In this document: piece after piece, positions 56,125-64,000 of the stretch
Layout: each line of letters begins with the position of its first letter
Position numbering within the stretch: the stretch's first letter is position 1
From: Leptolyngbyaceae cyanobacterium C42_A2020_001
GTDB lineage: Bacteria > Cyanobacteriota > Cyanobacteriia > Leptolyngbyales > Leptolyngbyaceae
Direction of reading: 5' to 3'
Length of the DNA: 64,000 nucleotides
Assembly: GCA_015272515.1 (NCBI GenBank)
Contig: JACYLN010000064.1
Location: forward strand, 114,012-178,011
Notes under the pieces: generated by a model
Databases searched by the model: none
Told to the model about the DNA's origin: nothing
What the model saw: only the letters and a program-made list of their open reading frames with translations
Program-made: the position numbers and the translations under genes

Positions 56125-56215
56125 GAGAAGTTGGTCGAGGCGATCGCAAAGGTATATATTCACCTCTGCGATCGCGTTTGTTTTGAACATTGTTGAACGA
56201 GTTAAGGAGTTATTC

Positions 56216-56635
56216 ATGAAGGGGATTCGTCAGATTTTTAGCATTCTCCTGATAGCCACGATATTGCTGCTAGGGACTGCCTTTAGCGATCGCGTTGAAA
56301 ATCAAGCACTCGCCAAAGCAAGGACTCCAGAAGCAGAGCAGTATAATTTCGATGGTGGTTCATCGGTAGATGCCTACCGCAATTTGCAGAAGCAAACCTA
56401 TGCTTACCGCAATTCTGGATTTGGGGGAGAAGGCGATCAAACGGGGCGTTTGGGCAATCGACTAGAACTCACCCAGAGAACTGGCTCTAAGCTTCAGCAA
56501 AAGATGGATAACCGCCGAGATTTAACCAGTCAGCCAAATTCAGTTGACCAGGCTGCTAAAAACATGGTTGATAATACTCAAAATGCCTTTCAACGGGCAG
56601 GTAAAAAAATCCAACGAGGGTTTGACTTAGATTAG
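56216..56635 (+). CDS. Small exported protein, unknown function
   Basis: A 139-residue protein. ATG 56216 has AAGGAG 7-9 nt upstream and begins a signal peptide (MKGIRQIFSILLIATILLLG) cut after a late Ala. The mature part is polar: AEQYNFDGGSSVDAYRNLQK, YRNSGFGGEGDQTGRLGNRL, and a C-terminal amphipathic helix region (AAKNMVDNTQNAFQRAGKKI). No family recognised. The open frame reaches upstream to 56183, but without the ribosome site. Confidence 0.75.
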   Translation: MKGIRQIFSILLIATILLLGTAFSDRVENQALAKARTPEAEQYNFDGGSSVDAYRNLQKQTYAYRNSGFGGEGDQTGRLGNRLELTQRTGSKLQQKMDNRRDLTSQPNSVDQAAKNMVDNTQNAFQRAGKKIQRGFDLD

Positions 56636-56656
56636 TAGACTACTAACGTATTGAGT

Positions 56657-56803
56657 ATAAGGGATGGGCTAAGTAGCTGGGCGAAATTAAATATAAAACA
56701 ACGTAGGTTGAGTTGAGACACGAAACCCAATGCCTGCATGGGTTAGCGTAGCGTAACCCATCTACAAATGATTGCACCTTCCTACTTAGCAGCCATCCCT
56801 TAT
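56657..56803. repeat. MITE-like repeat with long terminal inverted repeats
   Basis: ATAAGGGATGG at 56657-56667 is the complement of CCATCCCTTAT at 56793-56803, and the repeats continue inward with GCTAAGTAG on both sides (2-nt offset). Inside lie taggttgagttgagacacga and ATGGGTTAGCGTAGCGTAACCCAT-like palindromic bases. GAGT is found directly outside both ends (56653-56656 and 56804-56807), a possible target duplication. About 147 bp, noncoding. Confidence 0.75.
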
Positions 56804-57013
56804 GAGTTTGACTCACTATATTTTAAGTTCAATTTAATTTAGTTAAGGTTTGTTGTTTTGCTCTCAGAATTGACTTTTTGCCGCACTCGCTATTTCAACG
56901 CCTTTGAAGGCAACATTCGGTAAGAGATGAGATTTTTTGCATGATGTTTGCGATAAGTATCAGTTCGACACTATAAGAGAGTAGCAAGCTATACTAAACA
57001 TAGATTCAATAAT

Positions 57014-57137
57014 TTAAGTAGGTGAGAGTAATTAACTGTAGGATGCATTAGTGATGACGCAACGCTTCAATGCTTTGAGCAACATGGGTTACGCGATCGC
57101 TAACTGAGTCTACAAATAATTCAGTTTTCCTACTTGA
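57014..57137. repeat. Second, related MITE-like repeat, more degenerate
   Basis: TTAAGTAGG at 57014-57022 faces CCTACTTGA at 57129-57137. The inside has ggatgcattagtgatgacgc, atgggttacgcgatcgcta and tctacaaataattcagtttt, close to the matching parts (gtagcgtaacccatctacaaatgatt) of the element at 56657-56803. It appears to be an older copy of the same family. The rest of 56636-57485 is AT-rich with no gene. Confidence 0.55.
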
Positions 57138-57485
57138 TGAGTTGTCGATTCAGGCATCTTAGCTGTCTAGAATTGATAATTCTATGCTCATAGACTCAAT
57201 CAGTGCGGTGAGTACAACTCTAAAAAGTAGATTGGAATATCGTTTGAACTCAGACGATTCGCATCAGATTAAATGCAATCTTTCTCATTGAGACCTGTAC
57301 TCTTCTGCTTAACCAGGCACGGAAAAATTTATTGAACAATTGTGGTTCTTCTCCTCAAGCCACTAATAGTTCAATCTGCTTAACTTGTCTATGTATTTTG
57401 TGCCTCGGTCGTTGTATTTATCTAAGCGGAGTATCTTGCTTATCTCTTCAGATCTGCTAAAGCGTCGTTGGCGCTTTTGAAAAAA

Positions 57486-59612
57486 ATGATTGAAATTTCT
57501 ACTATCGTAAATGCCCCATTTGAGCTTGGTCAACTCAATTTGGGGCGAACATTACCTTCTCTATTAGATGCAGCCTGCGATCGCACCCCGAATGAAAAAG
57601 CGTTGAATCAATGGCGTGACCGCCGTTGGCAATCTCTTTCTAATCATCGGTTTCGTACCTTATCAGAAGAAGTTGCGTTGGGATTGCTGGAGTTGGGGCT
57701 TAAGCAAGGCGATCGCGTTAGTTTCGTGATGCATAGCGATAACTTCTTCTGTATTGCAGATATGGGTTCTTTGCTAGCAGGGTTGGTGAACGTTCCTATT
57801 GATTTAACCCAAACCATCGAAAATATTTTATTTATCTTGCAACATACTGAAGCGAAGGTTTTGGTGATTTCTAATGTGGATTTGTTGTATCAAATTAGCC
57901 CGTATTTATGGGAAACGTCAATGCTACAAACAGTCGTCGTGGCAGAGGTTCCAGGCGATTGGGAGCAGGTGCGACATGGCGTGAAGCAGGAGGAAGATGA
58001 GAAAGGTGAGGAAGATGGGGAAGATGAGGAAGAGAGGGGAGGTGGAGAAGCAGACAACCATGCGTTGGAGGAGTGTTTACGGGTTCCACAATTTTTGAAT
58101 GATAGCCAGGTGGAGCAGCCCTGTCCCTTGGTAGTTATACCCCAATCGATTCAGCTTTTGTCATTAACAGAAGTACAAGAGCGGGGGCGGCGAGTGTGGT
58201 GTGAGGAACGGGTGCAACAGTTGCGGGAGGCGATCGCACCAAATGACCTGGCAACGATTCTCTACATTCCCAGTGAGATGAAGCGTCCGAAGGGGGTGAT
58301 GCTGACTCATGAAAATATTTCCGCAGATATTTTGGCAGCGTTTAGCAGCTATCCCAATTTAGAAACGGGAGATAAAGAAGTTGCATTAATATTTCTGCCG
58401 CTGACTCATGTCTTTGCACGAGCGTTTCTATATGGGCATTTGACGTATGGGCACAGTGTTTATTTTTCGGACCCAAACCATGTGGTGAAACATCTCAAAA
58501 CCATCAAGCCCACGATTTTAATTACAGTGCCACGTTTAATCGAGAAAGTGTACGAACGAGTTTTAGAACAGGGGCGGAAGCTGAGCAAATTTGATCGGGC
58601 AGTGTTCTACTGGGCGCTGAAATTAGCAAAACGCTATGAAGTTGGGATGCCGATTCAACGGCTTTATGCATTGCAATTGAAACTAGCGGATCGATTGGTC
58701 TTTCCCCGCTTAAGGGCAATTTTTGGCGATCGCATGAAAGCGTTAATTTGTGGGGGGGCAGCCCTCCGAGCTGATTTAACCAATATTTTTTCGGCTGTTG
58801 GCATGCCACTGTTGCAGGGGTACGGATTAACAGAAACCAGTGCTGTAGTGTGCTACAACCGGGGTGAATATAATCGCGCTGGAACCGTAGGTTTGCCGAT
58901 TCCAGGGGTGGAGATTGCGATCGCGGCAGATGGCGAAGTCCTCGTCAAATCGCCCTATGTCATGCAGGGCTACTACCGGGAGCCAGAAACAACTCAGCAA
59001 ACGATTATCGACGGCTGGTTACATACAGGCGATTTGGGTGAACTATCACCAGACGGATTTTTGACTCTTACGGGAGTTAAGAAGAACTTATTCAAGCTCT
59101 CAACTGGAAAATACGTTTCACCATTACCGTTGGAGCAAGAGTTGAATCAATCTCCGCGGGTAGCTCATGCGGTCGCGGTGGGTGCCAATCACAAATTCTG
59201 TGGAATGTTGATCTTTCCCAACCTGGAAGCCCTTCAGGTAGAAGTTCAGCCGCTAGAAATTGATCTATCGCAACCTGGCGGGCTGCATCATCCCTGCATT
59301 CAAGCGTTGTATCAGGCATTGATTGATATTGCTAATTGCCACTTGCCTTACTGGTCAAACGTGCGGAAATTCAAACTATTGCCAGTTGAGTTAACCATCA
59401 ACAACGGACTTTTACAACCCGACGGCACACTTAACCGTGTACAGGTTTTAGAAGCCTTTGCTGATGAGATTGCTTCGTTGTATGAGCATGATGCGGATCG
59501 GGGAAGTGAGGTCAATTCAGAGGCTACACTGCTCACTTCCCCATCCCTTTCCTGCCCAATTGTGCCTGCATCAACCTGTCCTGCTTACGCTCAATCCTTG
59601 ACCCATTACTAA
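57486..59612 (+). CDS. AMP-binding acyl-CoA/acyl-ACP synthetase-like protein (FadD-like)
   Basis: A protein of about 708 residues of the adenylate-forming family, first gene of a fatty-acid cluster. Typical parts: RTPNEKALNQWRDRRWQSLS, FLPLTHVFARAFLYGHLTYG, ALICGGAALRADL, GYGLTETSAVVCYNRGEYN, GWLHTGDLGELSPDGFLTLTG and the late KLSTGKYVSPLPLE. The ATP-gripping P-loop, normally TSGTTGxPKG, reads YIPSEMKRPKG (58262-58294), so the Ser/Thr/Gly-rich part is lost and activity is uncertain. A Glu/Asp/Gly-rich insert (57985-58060) lies in the N-terminal half. ATG 57486 starts the protein; TTG 57468 would add six residues. Confidence 0.88.
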   Translation: MIEISTIVNAPFELGQLNLGRTLPSLLDAACDRTPNEKALNQWRDRRWQSLSNHRFRTLSEEVALGLLELGLKQGDRVSFVMHSDNFFCIADMGSLLAGLVNVPIDLTQTIENILFILQHTEAKVLVISNVDLLYQISPYLWETSMLQTVVVAEVPGDWEQVRHGVKQEEDEKGEEDGEDEEERGGGEADNHALEECLRVPQFLNDSQVEQPCPLVVIPQSIQLLSLTEVQERGRRVWCEERVQQLREAIAPNDLATILYIPSEMKRPKGVMLTHENISADILAAFSSYPNLETGDKEVALIFLPLTHVFARAFLYGHLTYGHSVYFSDPNHVVKHLKTIKPTILITVPRLIEKVYERVLEQGRKLSKFDRAVFYWALKLAKRYEVGMPIQRLYALQLKLADRLVFPRLRAIFGDRMKALICGGAALRADLTNIFSAVGMPLLQGYGLTETSAVVCYNRGEYNRAGTVGLPIPGVEIAIAADGEVLVKSPYVMQGYYREPETTQQTIIDGWLHTGDLGELSPDGFLTLTGVKKNLFKLSTGKYVSPLPLEQELNQSPRVAHAVAVGANHKFCGMLIFPNLEALQVEVQPLEIDLSQPGGLHHPCIQALYQALIDIANCHLPYWSNVRKFKLLPVELTINNGLLQPDGTLNRVQVLEAFADEIASLYEHDADRGSEVNSEATLLTSPSLSCPIVPASTCPAYAQSLTHY
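57985..58060. repeat. In-frame purine-rich low-complexity insert in the acyl ligase gene
   Basis: About 75 bp of gaggaagatgagaaaggtga-type sequence encode an acidic stretch (KQEEDEKGEEDGEDEEERGG). It interrupts the domain where normal family members are continuous. Similar purine-rich text occurs at 62025-62045 and 63596-63630 next to the other genes of this cluster and in the 22150 and 25044 tracts. Confidence 0.75.
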
Positions 59613-59656
59613 CCCGTTTCTGGATGCAAGTTGCTGCATTTTGAGGAAGACACATT

Positions 59657-62020
59657 ATGGTTAAGCCATTTCGGACTGCTGCTGTATTGGGTGCCGGGGT
59701 GATGGGTGCTCAAATTGCCGCCCATCTCGCCAATGCTGGACTGATGGTACATTTGCTGGATATGCCTGCTCAAGTAGGCGACAAAAATGCCCTGGTGGAA
59801 GGAGCCTTCAAAAAAGCCTTGAAGCAGTCGCCACCCATTTTCTTCACCGAGAAAACCACACAACGAGTGATTTTGGGAAATTACGACGAACACTTCGATC
59901 GCTTATCTCAGGTGGATTGGGTAATTGAAGTCGTTGTCGAGAATCTCGTCATTAAACAGCAGTTAATGGAGCGAATTGAGAAGACGGTCAACCAAGAAAC
60001 GGTCATTTCTACAAACACCAGTGGATTATCAATTCACGCGATCGCGCAGGGACGTTCCCAATCCTTCCGTCAGCGATTCTTAGGTACTCACTTTTTCAAC
60101 CCGCCTCGCTATCTCAAACTGCTGGAATTAATTCCTACAGCAGATACCAGTCCAGATGTAATTGAGCGCATTCAGTGGTTTGGACGAATGCACCTGGGTA
60201 AAGGCATCGTCATTGCTAAAGATACTCCCAATTTTATTGCCAATCGGATTGGTGTATTTGTTTCCATGTTGGGGCTAAAAGCATTTACCAATCAGGGCTA
60301 CACCATTGAAGAAATTGATACGTTGACCGGCACATTGATTGGTCGCCCCAAATCAGCTACTTTCCGTACTGCTGATTTAGTTGGGTTGGATACTTTACTG
60401 TATGTAGCAGATAACTTGTATCCTGCCATTCCTCAAGATGAGCAGCGAGAATTGTTCAAAGTCCCAGAATTGATGCGGAAGCTAGTAGAAACCGGATCGC
60501 TGGGAGCTAAGACTGGGCAGGGATTTTACAAGAAGGTGGAGGGCGAAATTCGATCGCTGAATCCCAAAACCTTTGCTTATGAACTTCCAAAGCCAGTGAA
60601 TTTAGGAAACATTGAAGGCATTCAAAAATTACCTAAACTTGAAGACCGATTACAGAAACTCTATCACCACAAAGGCCGTGCCGGAGACTTTTTCCGTAAC
60701 TCGATTCTACAAACACTAGTGTATAGCGCTCATCGTATTCCCGAAATTGCTGATCGCCCTGCTGATATTGATCAGGCAATGCGCTGGGGCTTCGGTTGGG
60801 AAAGAGGACCCTTTGAAATCTGGGATATTCTCGGCTTTGATCCCATTCTTACGGATATGCAGAAAGCTGGCTATCCGATTCCAGCCTGGATTGAGGAGAT
60901 GGCACGAGAAGGTGTAACTCGATTTTATGAGCGCGATCGCAGCGTCTATGTTCCGGGTCAGCATTACGTTGAACTAGAAGCCTTGACAGATGAAATTCAT
61001 TTAGACACGATCAAAGCCAATCCCAAAGCAACGCTCTGGCACAATTCCGAAGCAGCCTTGCTAGATTTGGGTGAGGGAGTGGCACTGTATGAATTTCGCT
61101 CAAAAGCAAATACTCTTAGCATTAAAGTAATTGATGGGCTAGTCGAAGCTTTAGACTGGTTGGAGACTCATGATTATCGCGGTATGGTGATTGGGAATGA
61201 GGGCGATAATTTCTGTGTGGGCATTAACTTAGCGGAAGTTGGCAAAATCGTGCAGTGGGAAAACCTCAACCCATTCAATAACTCCCATACGGCGATCGCA
61301 AACCTATTGACCAAATTCCAAACCCTGGTTCAACGGATTTATTATTTTCCCAAACCGATTGTTGCGGCAATTCAGGGGCGCGTTTTGGGAGGTGGTTGTG
61401 AGCTGGCAATGGCCTGCCCCCATGTGGTTGCGGATGCCGAAACCTATATTGGGTTAGTGGAACTCGGCGTGGGCTTAATTCCCGCAGGTGGTGGCTTAAT
61501 GCGAATGGCACGTTGGGCAAACGAGCGAGCAATTACCGATACACCCGCTGATATTCTGCCATTTGTGCGTCGTGTGTTTGAAACAATTGGCATGGCAAAA
61601 GTGGCAAATAGTGCTTATGAAGGTATGGAATTGGGCTTCTTGAATGCACAAACAAAAGTGGTCATGAACCGAGATCGCCACCTCTACGTTGCCAAACAAG
61701 AAGTGCTCTGTCTGGATCGGATGGGATATGCTCCGCCACCGCGTACACCCATTCACGTTCTGGGGCAACCTGCCAGAGCTGTATTGGAGCATATGGCATA
61801 CATCATGCATCAGGGCGGCTACATTAGTGACTACGATCGCGCCCTCGCCCAACGCCTTGCTTACGTGCTGACTGGGGGTGACATCACTGTTGCCGCTCAT
61901 GTGGATGATGATTACCTGCTACGCCTAGAACGCGAAAACTTCCTGCCGCTGATCGATGAACCCAAAACCAAAGAACGCATTCTACATATGCTGAAAACCA
62001 AGAAACCATTGAGGAATTGA
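59657..62020 (+). CDS. fadN: 3-hydroxyacyl-CoA dehydrogenase / enoyl-CoA hydratase (FadN-type)
   Basis: A 787-residue bifunctional beta-oxidation enzyme. The dehydrogenase comes first: NAD-binding GAGVMGAQIAAHLANAG at about 12-28, then TNTSGLSIHAIA and GTHFFNPPRYLKLLELIP with the catalytic His. The hydratase/crotonase part comes last (about 475-680): GNEGDNFCVGINLAEVG, AAIQGRVLGGGCELAMACPH, GLVELGVGLIPAGGG with the catalytic Glu residues. This order and length match Bacillus FadN rather than E. coli FadB. It lies between an acyl-ligase gene (44 bp upstream) and a thiolase gene (390 bp downstream), all in the same direction. Confidence 0.93.
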   Translation: MVKPFRTAAVLGAGVMGAQIAAHLANAGLMVHLLDMPAQVGDKNALVEGAFKKALKQSPPIFFTEKTTQRVILGNYDEHFDRLSQVDWVIEVVVENLVIKQQLMERIEKTVNQETVISTNTSGLSIHAIAQGRSQSFRQRFLGTHFFNPPRYLKLLELIPTADTSPDVIERIQWFGRMHLGKGIVIAKDTPNFIANRIGVFVSMLGLKAFTNQGYTIEEIDTLTGTLIGRPKSATFRTADLVGLDTLLYVADNLYPAIPQDEQRELFKVPELMRKLVETGSLGAKTGQGFYKKVEGEIRSLNPKTFAYELPKPVNLGNIEGIQKLPKLEDRLQKLYHHKGRAGDFFRNSILQTLVYSAHRIPEIADRPADIDQAMRWGFGWERGPFEIWDILGFDPILTDMQKAGYPIPAWIEEMAREGVTRFYERDRSVYVPGQHYVELEALTDEIHLDTIKANPKATLWHNSEAALLDLGEGVALYEFRSKANTLSIKVIDGLVEALDWLETHDYRGMVIGNEGDNFCVGINLAEVGKIVQWENLNPFNNSHTAIANLLTKFQTLVQRIYYFPKPIVAAIQGRVLGGGCELAMACPHVVADAETYIGLVELGVGLIPAGGGLMRMARWANERAITDTPADILPFVRRVFETIGMAKVANSAYEGMELGFLNAQTKVVMNRDRHLYVAKQEVLCLDRMGYAPPPRTPIHVLGQPARAVLEHMAYIMHQGGYISDYDRALAQRLAYVLTGGDITVAAHVDDDYLLRLERENFLPLIDEPKTKERILHMLKTKKPLRN

Positions 62021-62410
62021 ACAGGTAGAGAAGGAGATGAGGAAGAATGGCAGCGTGTCACTTCAACTCCCTTTTAAGGCTTCTTCCTCTAGTAAGACTA
62101 CTGCGTACATAAATCTCAAAGTTGTTCCAAAAACTCTGCTGGGGGACTTCCCCCTTTCGGCTGAGCGCTCAAGTCGAAGCCCGCACCCCCGCCTCTTGGG
62201 GTCCTAACTCCCCCAAACCCCCCGAAAAAAAGTCTCCGCATAATCCACTCAACTCTAGAGGAGACGTTGTTGGATAACTCTCTGAAACTTCCAAATAATT
62301 TGTTTAATCAATTCTCAACCGAAGATTAGTAAGAAGTTTGACCCATTTCCAAGCCAATTGAGTATCAATTTTTAGACAACCTCAGAAAGACTGAAAAAGA
62401 GGTAAAACCG
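62021..62410. other. Intergenic stretch within the fatty-acid cluster
   Basis: 390 bp without a gene. It starts purine-rich (aggtagagaaggagatgagg), contains a GGGGGACTTCCCCC hairpin near 62140-62153 and a C-rich run (ctcccccaaaccccccgaaaaaaa near 62207-62230). These C/G-rich runs resemble the interior of the MITE at 32198, but no terminal repeats are seen. A promoter for the thiolase gene may lie here. Confidence 0.5.
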
Positions 62411-63595
62411 ATGAAGGATGTATATATTGTTAGTAGTGTTCGTACTGCGGTCGGCAAAGCACCACGGGGAACCCTTCGCAACACACGCCCCGATGATTTA
62501 GGCGCAGTCGCACTCAAAGGCGCGATCGCCCGCGTTGATGGACTCGTTTCTGATCAAATTGAAGATGTGATCATGGGATGTGCCATGCCCGAAGCCGAGC
62601 AGGGCTTCAACATTGGGCGGATGGTGGCATTGAGGGCTGGCTTCCCAGATTCTGTAGCAGGGTGTACGGTCAATCGACTGTGTGCATCCGGTTTGCAGAC
62701 TATTGCTATGGCAACCCAGGCGATCGCTGCAGGACAGGCGGAGGTGATGGTGGCAGGTGGAGTGGAATCCATGAGCCTGATTCCGATGGGGGGGCATCAG
62801 TTTTTGCCCAATGCCGATCTGCTGTCGGAAATTCCTGGTAGCTACATCACAATGGGCTTAACAGCAGAAAATGTTGTGCGGCACTATCACATCTCGCGGG
62901 AAGACCAGGATGCCTTTGCCTTGCGCTCGCATCAACGGGCGATCGCTGCAATCAAAGCTGGACACTTCAAAGACGAAATCATTCCAATCACCGTTCACGA
63001 AACCCACTACATTGATGGCAAAACCGAAACCATTGAACTCATCTTTGATACGGATGAAGGACCTCGTTCCGACACCAGTTTAGAAGCCCTCGCCCAACTC
63101 AAACCCGTTTTCCGGGACAAAGGTACGGTAACAGCGGGAAACTCCTCCCAAATGTCGGATGGGTCCGCTGCAACTGTCGTGATGAGCGATCGCTTAGTTC
63201 ATGAATTGGGTATTCAACCTATAGCGCGGCTGGTGGGTTATGCGGTTGCTGGAGTCTCTCCCGAAATTATGGGCATCGGTCCTGTACTAGCGATTCCCAA
63301 AGTGCTCAAACAAGTCGGACTTACCTTAAATGATATTGGCTTAATTGAGTTAAATGAAGCCTTTGCGGCTCAATCAATTGCAGTCATGCGTGAGTTAAAT
63401 CTGAATCCAGAGATTGTGAATGTCAACGGTGGCGCGATCGCCCTCGGTCATCCTCTCGGTTGTACAGGCGCAAAACTCACCGCGACCTTGCTGCATGAAT
63501 TGAAACGACGCGGCGATCGCTACGGCATTGTCTCCATGTGTGTTGGAGGTGGCATGGGCGCAGCAGCAGTATTTGAGAACCTGAGCAGAAGGTAG
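62411..63595 (+). CDS. fadA: Acetyl-CoA acyltransferase (thiolase, FadA)
   Basis: A 394-residue thiolase. All catalytic residues are seen: nucleophile Cys91 in NRLCASGLQ, His347 in [12 protein letters not shown] and Cys377 in [11 protein letters not shown], with NEAFAAQ and GGVESMS motifs. Either degradative (beta-oxidation, 3-ketoacyl-CoA to acetyl-CoA) or biosynthetic use (for polyhydroxybutyrate) is possible for such proteins; the FadN-type neighbour favours beta-oxidation. The stop is followed by a purine-rich tract (ggagatgaagaagggg). Confidence 0.95.
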   Translation: MKDVYIVSSVRTAVGKAPRGTLRNTRPDDLGAVALKGAIARVDGLVSDQIEDVIMGCAMPEAEQGFNIGRMVALRAGFPDSVAGCTVNRLCASGLQTIAMATQAIAAGQAEVMVAGGVESMSLIPMGGHQFLPNADLLSEIPGSYITMGLTAENVVRHYHISREDQDAFALRSHQRAIAAIKAGHFKDEIIPITVHETHYIDGKTETIELIFDTDEGPRSDTSLEALAQLKPVFRDKGTVTAGNSSQMSDGSAATVVMSDRLVHELGIQPIARLVGYAVAGVSPEIMGIGPVLAIPKVLKQVGLTLNDIGLIELNEAFAAQSIAVMRELNLNPEIVNVNGGAIALGHPLGCTGAKLTATLLHELKRRGDRYGIVSMCVGGGMGAAAVFENLSRR

Positions 63596-63630
63596 GGGAG
63601 ATGAAGAAGGGGAAGGTGGGGAAGGAGAAG

Positions 63631-63998
63631 TTAAAGAGTCCAGGTTTTGTAGTTGTTGATTAGGTGTACGAGACCGCTAAGAACTTGATTATAGCTAGCG
63701 TTTAGTTTAGTCACTTGAGATTGTTCCAAATACTGACACCTTAACGCAAACGTGAGCCATACTTGGGTTTTGCGGCTTCTGCTTCACAATCGCTCAGTTT
63801 GGCAATAAAAGCAGCTTGATAACGCCGCTTCCTCCACGCCTCTGCCAAATTTGAGCAAACAGACCGAGACGATCGCCGAATTTGATCTGTCAATGAATAT
63901 CGCTCCTCCACTGGAAACCCCTTTGTTAATTGAAAAATCTCCATTGCCGCCTCAAACGCCATCTGGTAAATCACCAAATCCTCGTGACTTTTAACCAT
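63631..63998 (-). pseudogene. Four-helix-bundle protein gene (23S rRNA intervening-sequence type) with frameshift
   Basis: The frame opens at ATG 63998 (MVKSHEDLVIYQMAFEAAME) and follows the four-helix bundle family through SNLAEAWRKRRYQAAFIAKL and SDCEAEAA, then changes to KPKYGSRLR and stops at 63741, 85 residues instead of about 120. In the neighbouring frame the family sequence continues: TQVWLTFALRCQYLEQ to LVHLINNYKTWTL and TAA at 63631-63633. A one-base deletion near 63765 (an expected GCAGAAACC reads GCAAAACC) explains it. The gene may be a pseudogene, or an assembly error may be present. Such proteins are often found in rRNA spacers and as free-standing genes, role unknown. Confidence 0.75.
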
Positions 63999-64000
63999 TC

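Noticed and set aside
1..64000. tRNA, rRNA or riboswitch
   Set aside because: I looked for T-loop-like GGTTCGAATCC strings and for long conserved leader structures in the gaps and found none that I could support by eye.

Overview
The window is from a cyanobacterial chromosome. The octamer GCGATCGC (HIP1) and its GCGATCG core occur throughout. The gene content is typically cyanobacterial: chlP (geranylgeranyl reductase), the DUF2555 gene beside coaBC, pentapeptide-repeat and WD40 Ser/Thr kinases, an NB-ARC ATPase, a PTPA-CTERM protein and an SLH protein. The repeat load, paralogous signalling proteins and MITE-like elements suggest a larger-genome filamentous or Leptolyngbya-like strain. Genus cannot be decided from sequence alone. 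No rRNA, tRNA, prophage, intact IS element or convincing CRISPR array was found.

Layout. 1-5.4 kb, minus strand: a partial gene, glgX, a two-gene ThrE-type exporter and an SpkB-like kinase. 6-15 kb is mostly housekeeping: pheT with a YciI gene, a Nudix hydrolase, an ene-reductase/GST pair with a 4-nt overlap, an esterase, DUF2555-coaBC and a gamma-glutamylcyclotransferase. 15.3-18.1 kb is accessory: a wrecked Uma2 gene carrying a 37-bp direct repeat, a PIN protein with a C-terminal membrane anchor coupled to an exported protein, and a long hairpin. 18-25 kb: sdhA, then a hybrid histidine kinase and a REC-GGDEF-EAL response regulator. 25-34 kb: SLH protein, small membrane protein, PTPA-CTERM protein, chlP, unknown membrane protein, VOC-like protein, a small gene broken by a MITE, purU and a duplicated-domain helical protein. 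34.5-39.3 kb: a urease cluster ureD-ureA-(DJ-1/PfpI)-ureB-(COQ4-like)-ureC with no ureEFG. 39.4-44 kb: a toxin-antitoxin pair, DedA with DUF1206, and a Cache-domain histidine kinase. 44.4-52 kb: a TreS-maltokinase fusion, then an NB-ARC ATPase translationally coupled to a kinase-WD40 protein. 52-57 kb: a protease remnant, argJ, an osmolyte-binding lipoprotein, small membrane or exported proteins and two palindromic repeat elements. 57.5-63.6 kb: an AMP-dependent acyl ligase, a FadN-type hydroxyacyl-CoA dehydrogenase/enoyl-CoA hydratase and a thiolase, followed by a frameshifted four-helix-bundle gene.

How the genes work together. GlgX and TreS-Mak belong to glycogen, maltose and trehalose metabolism. 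The urease genes release ammonium from urea. The 57-63 kb cluster looks like a fatty-acid beta-oxidation operon, which is unusual for cyanobacteria. The NB-ARC/kinase-WD40 pair is the best candidate for an undescribed signalling or defence module. Purine- or pyrimidine-rich low-complexity tracts lie between genes and also sit in frame inside two enzymes, and a MITE has cleanly split a small membrane-protein gene. Together these show active repeat spread.
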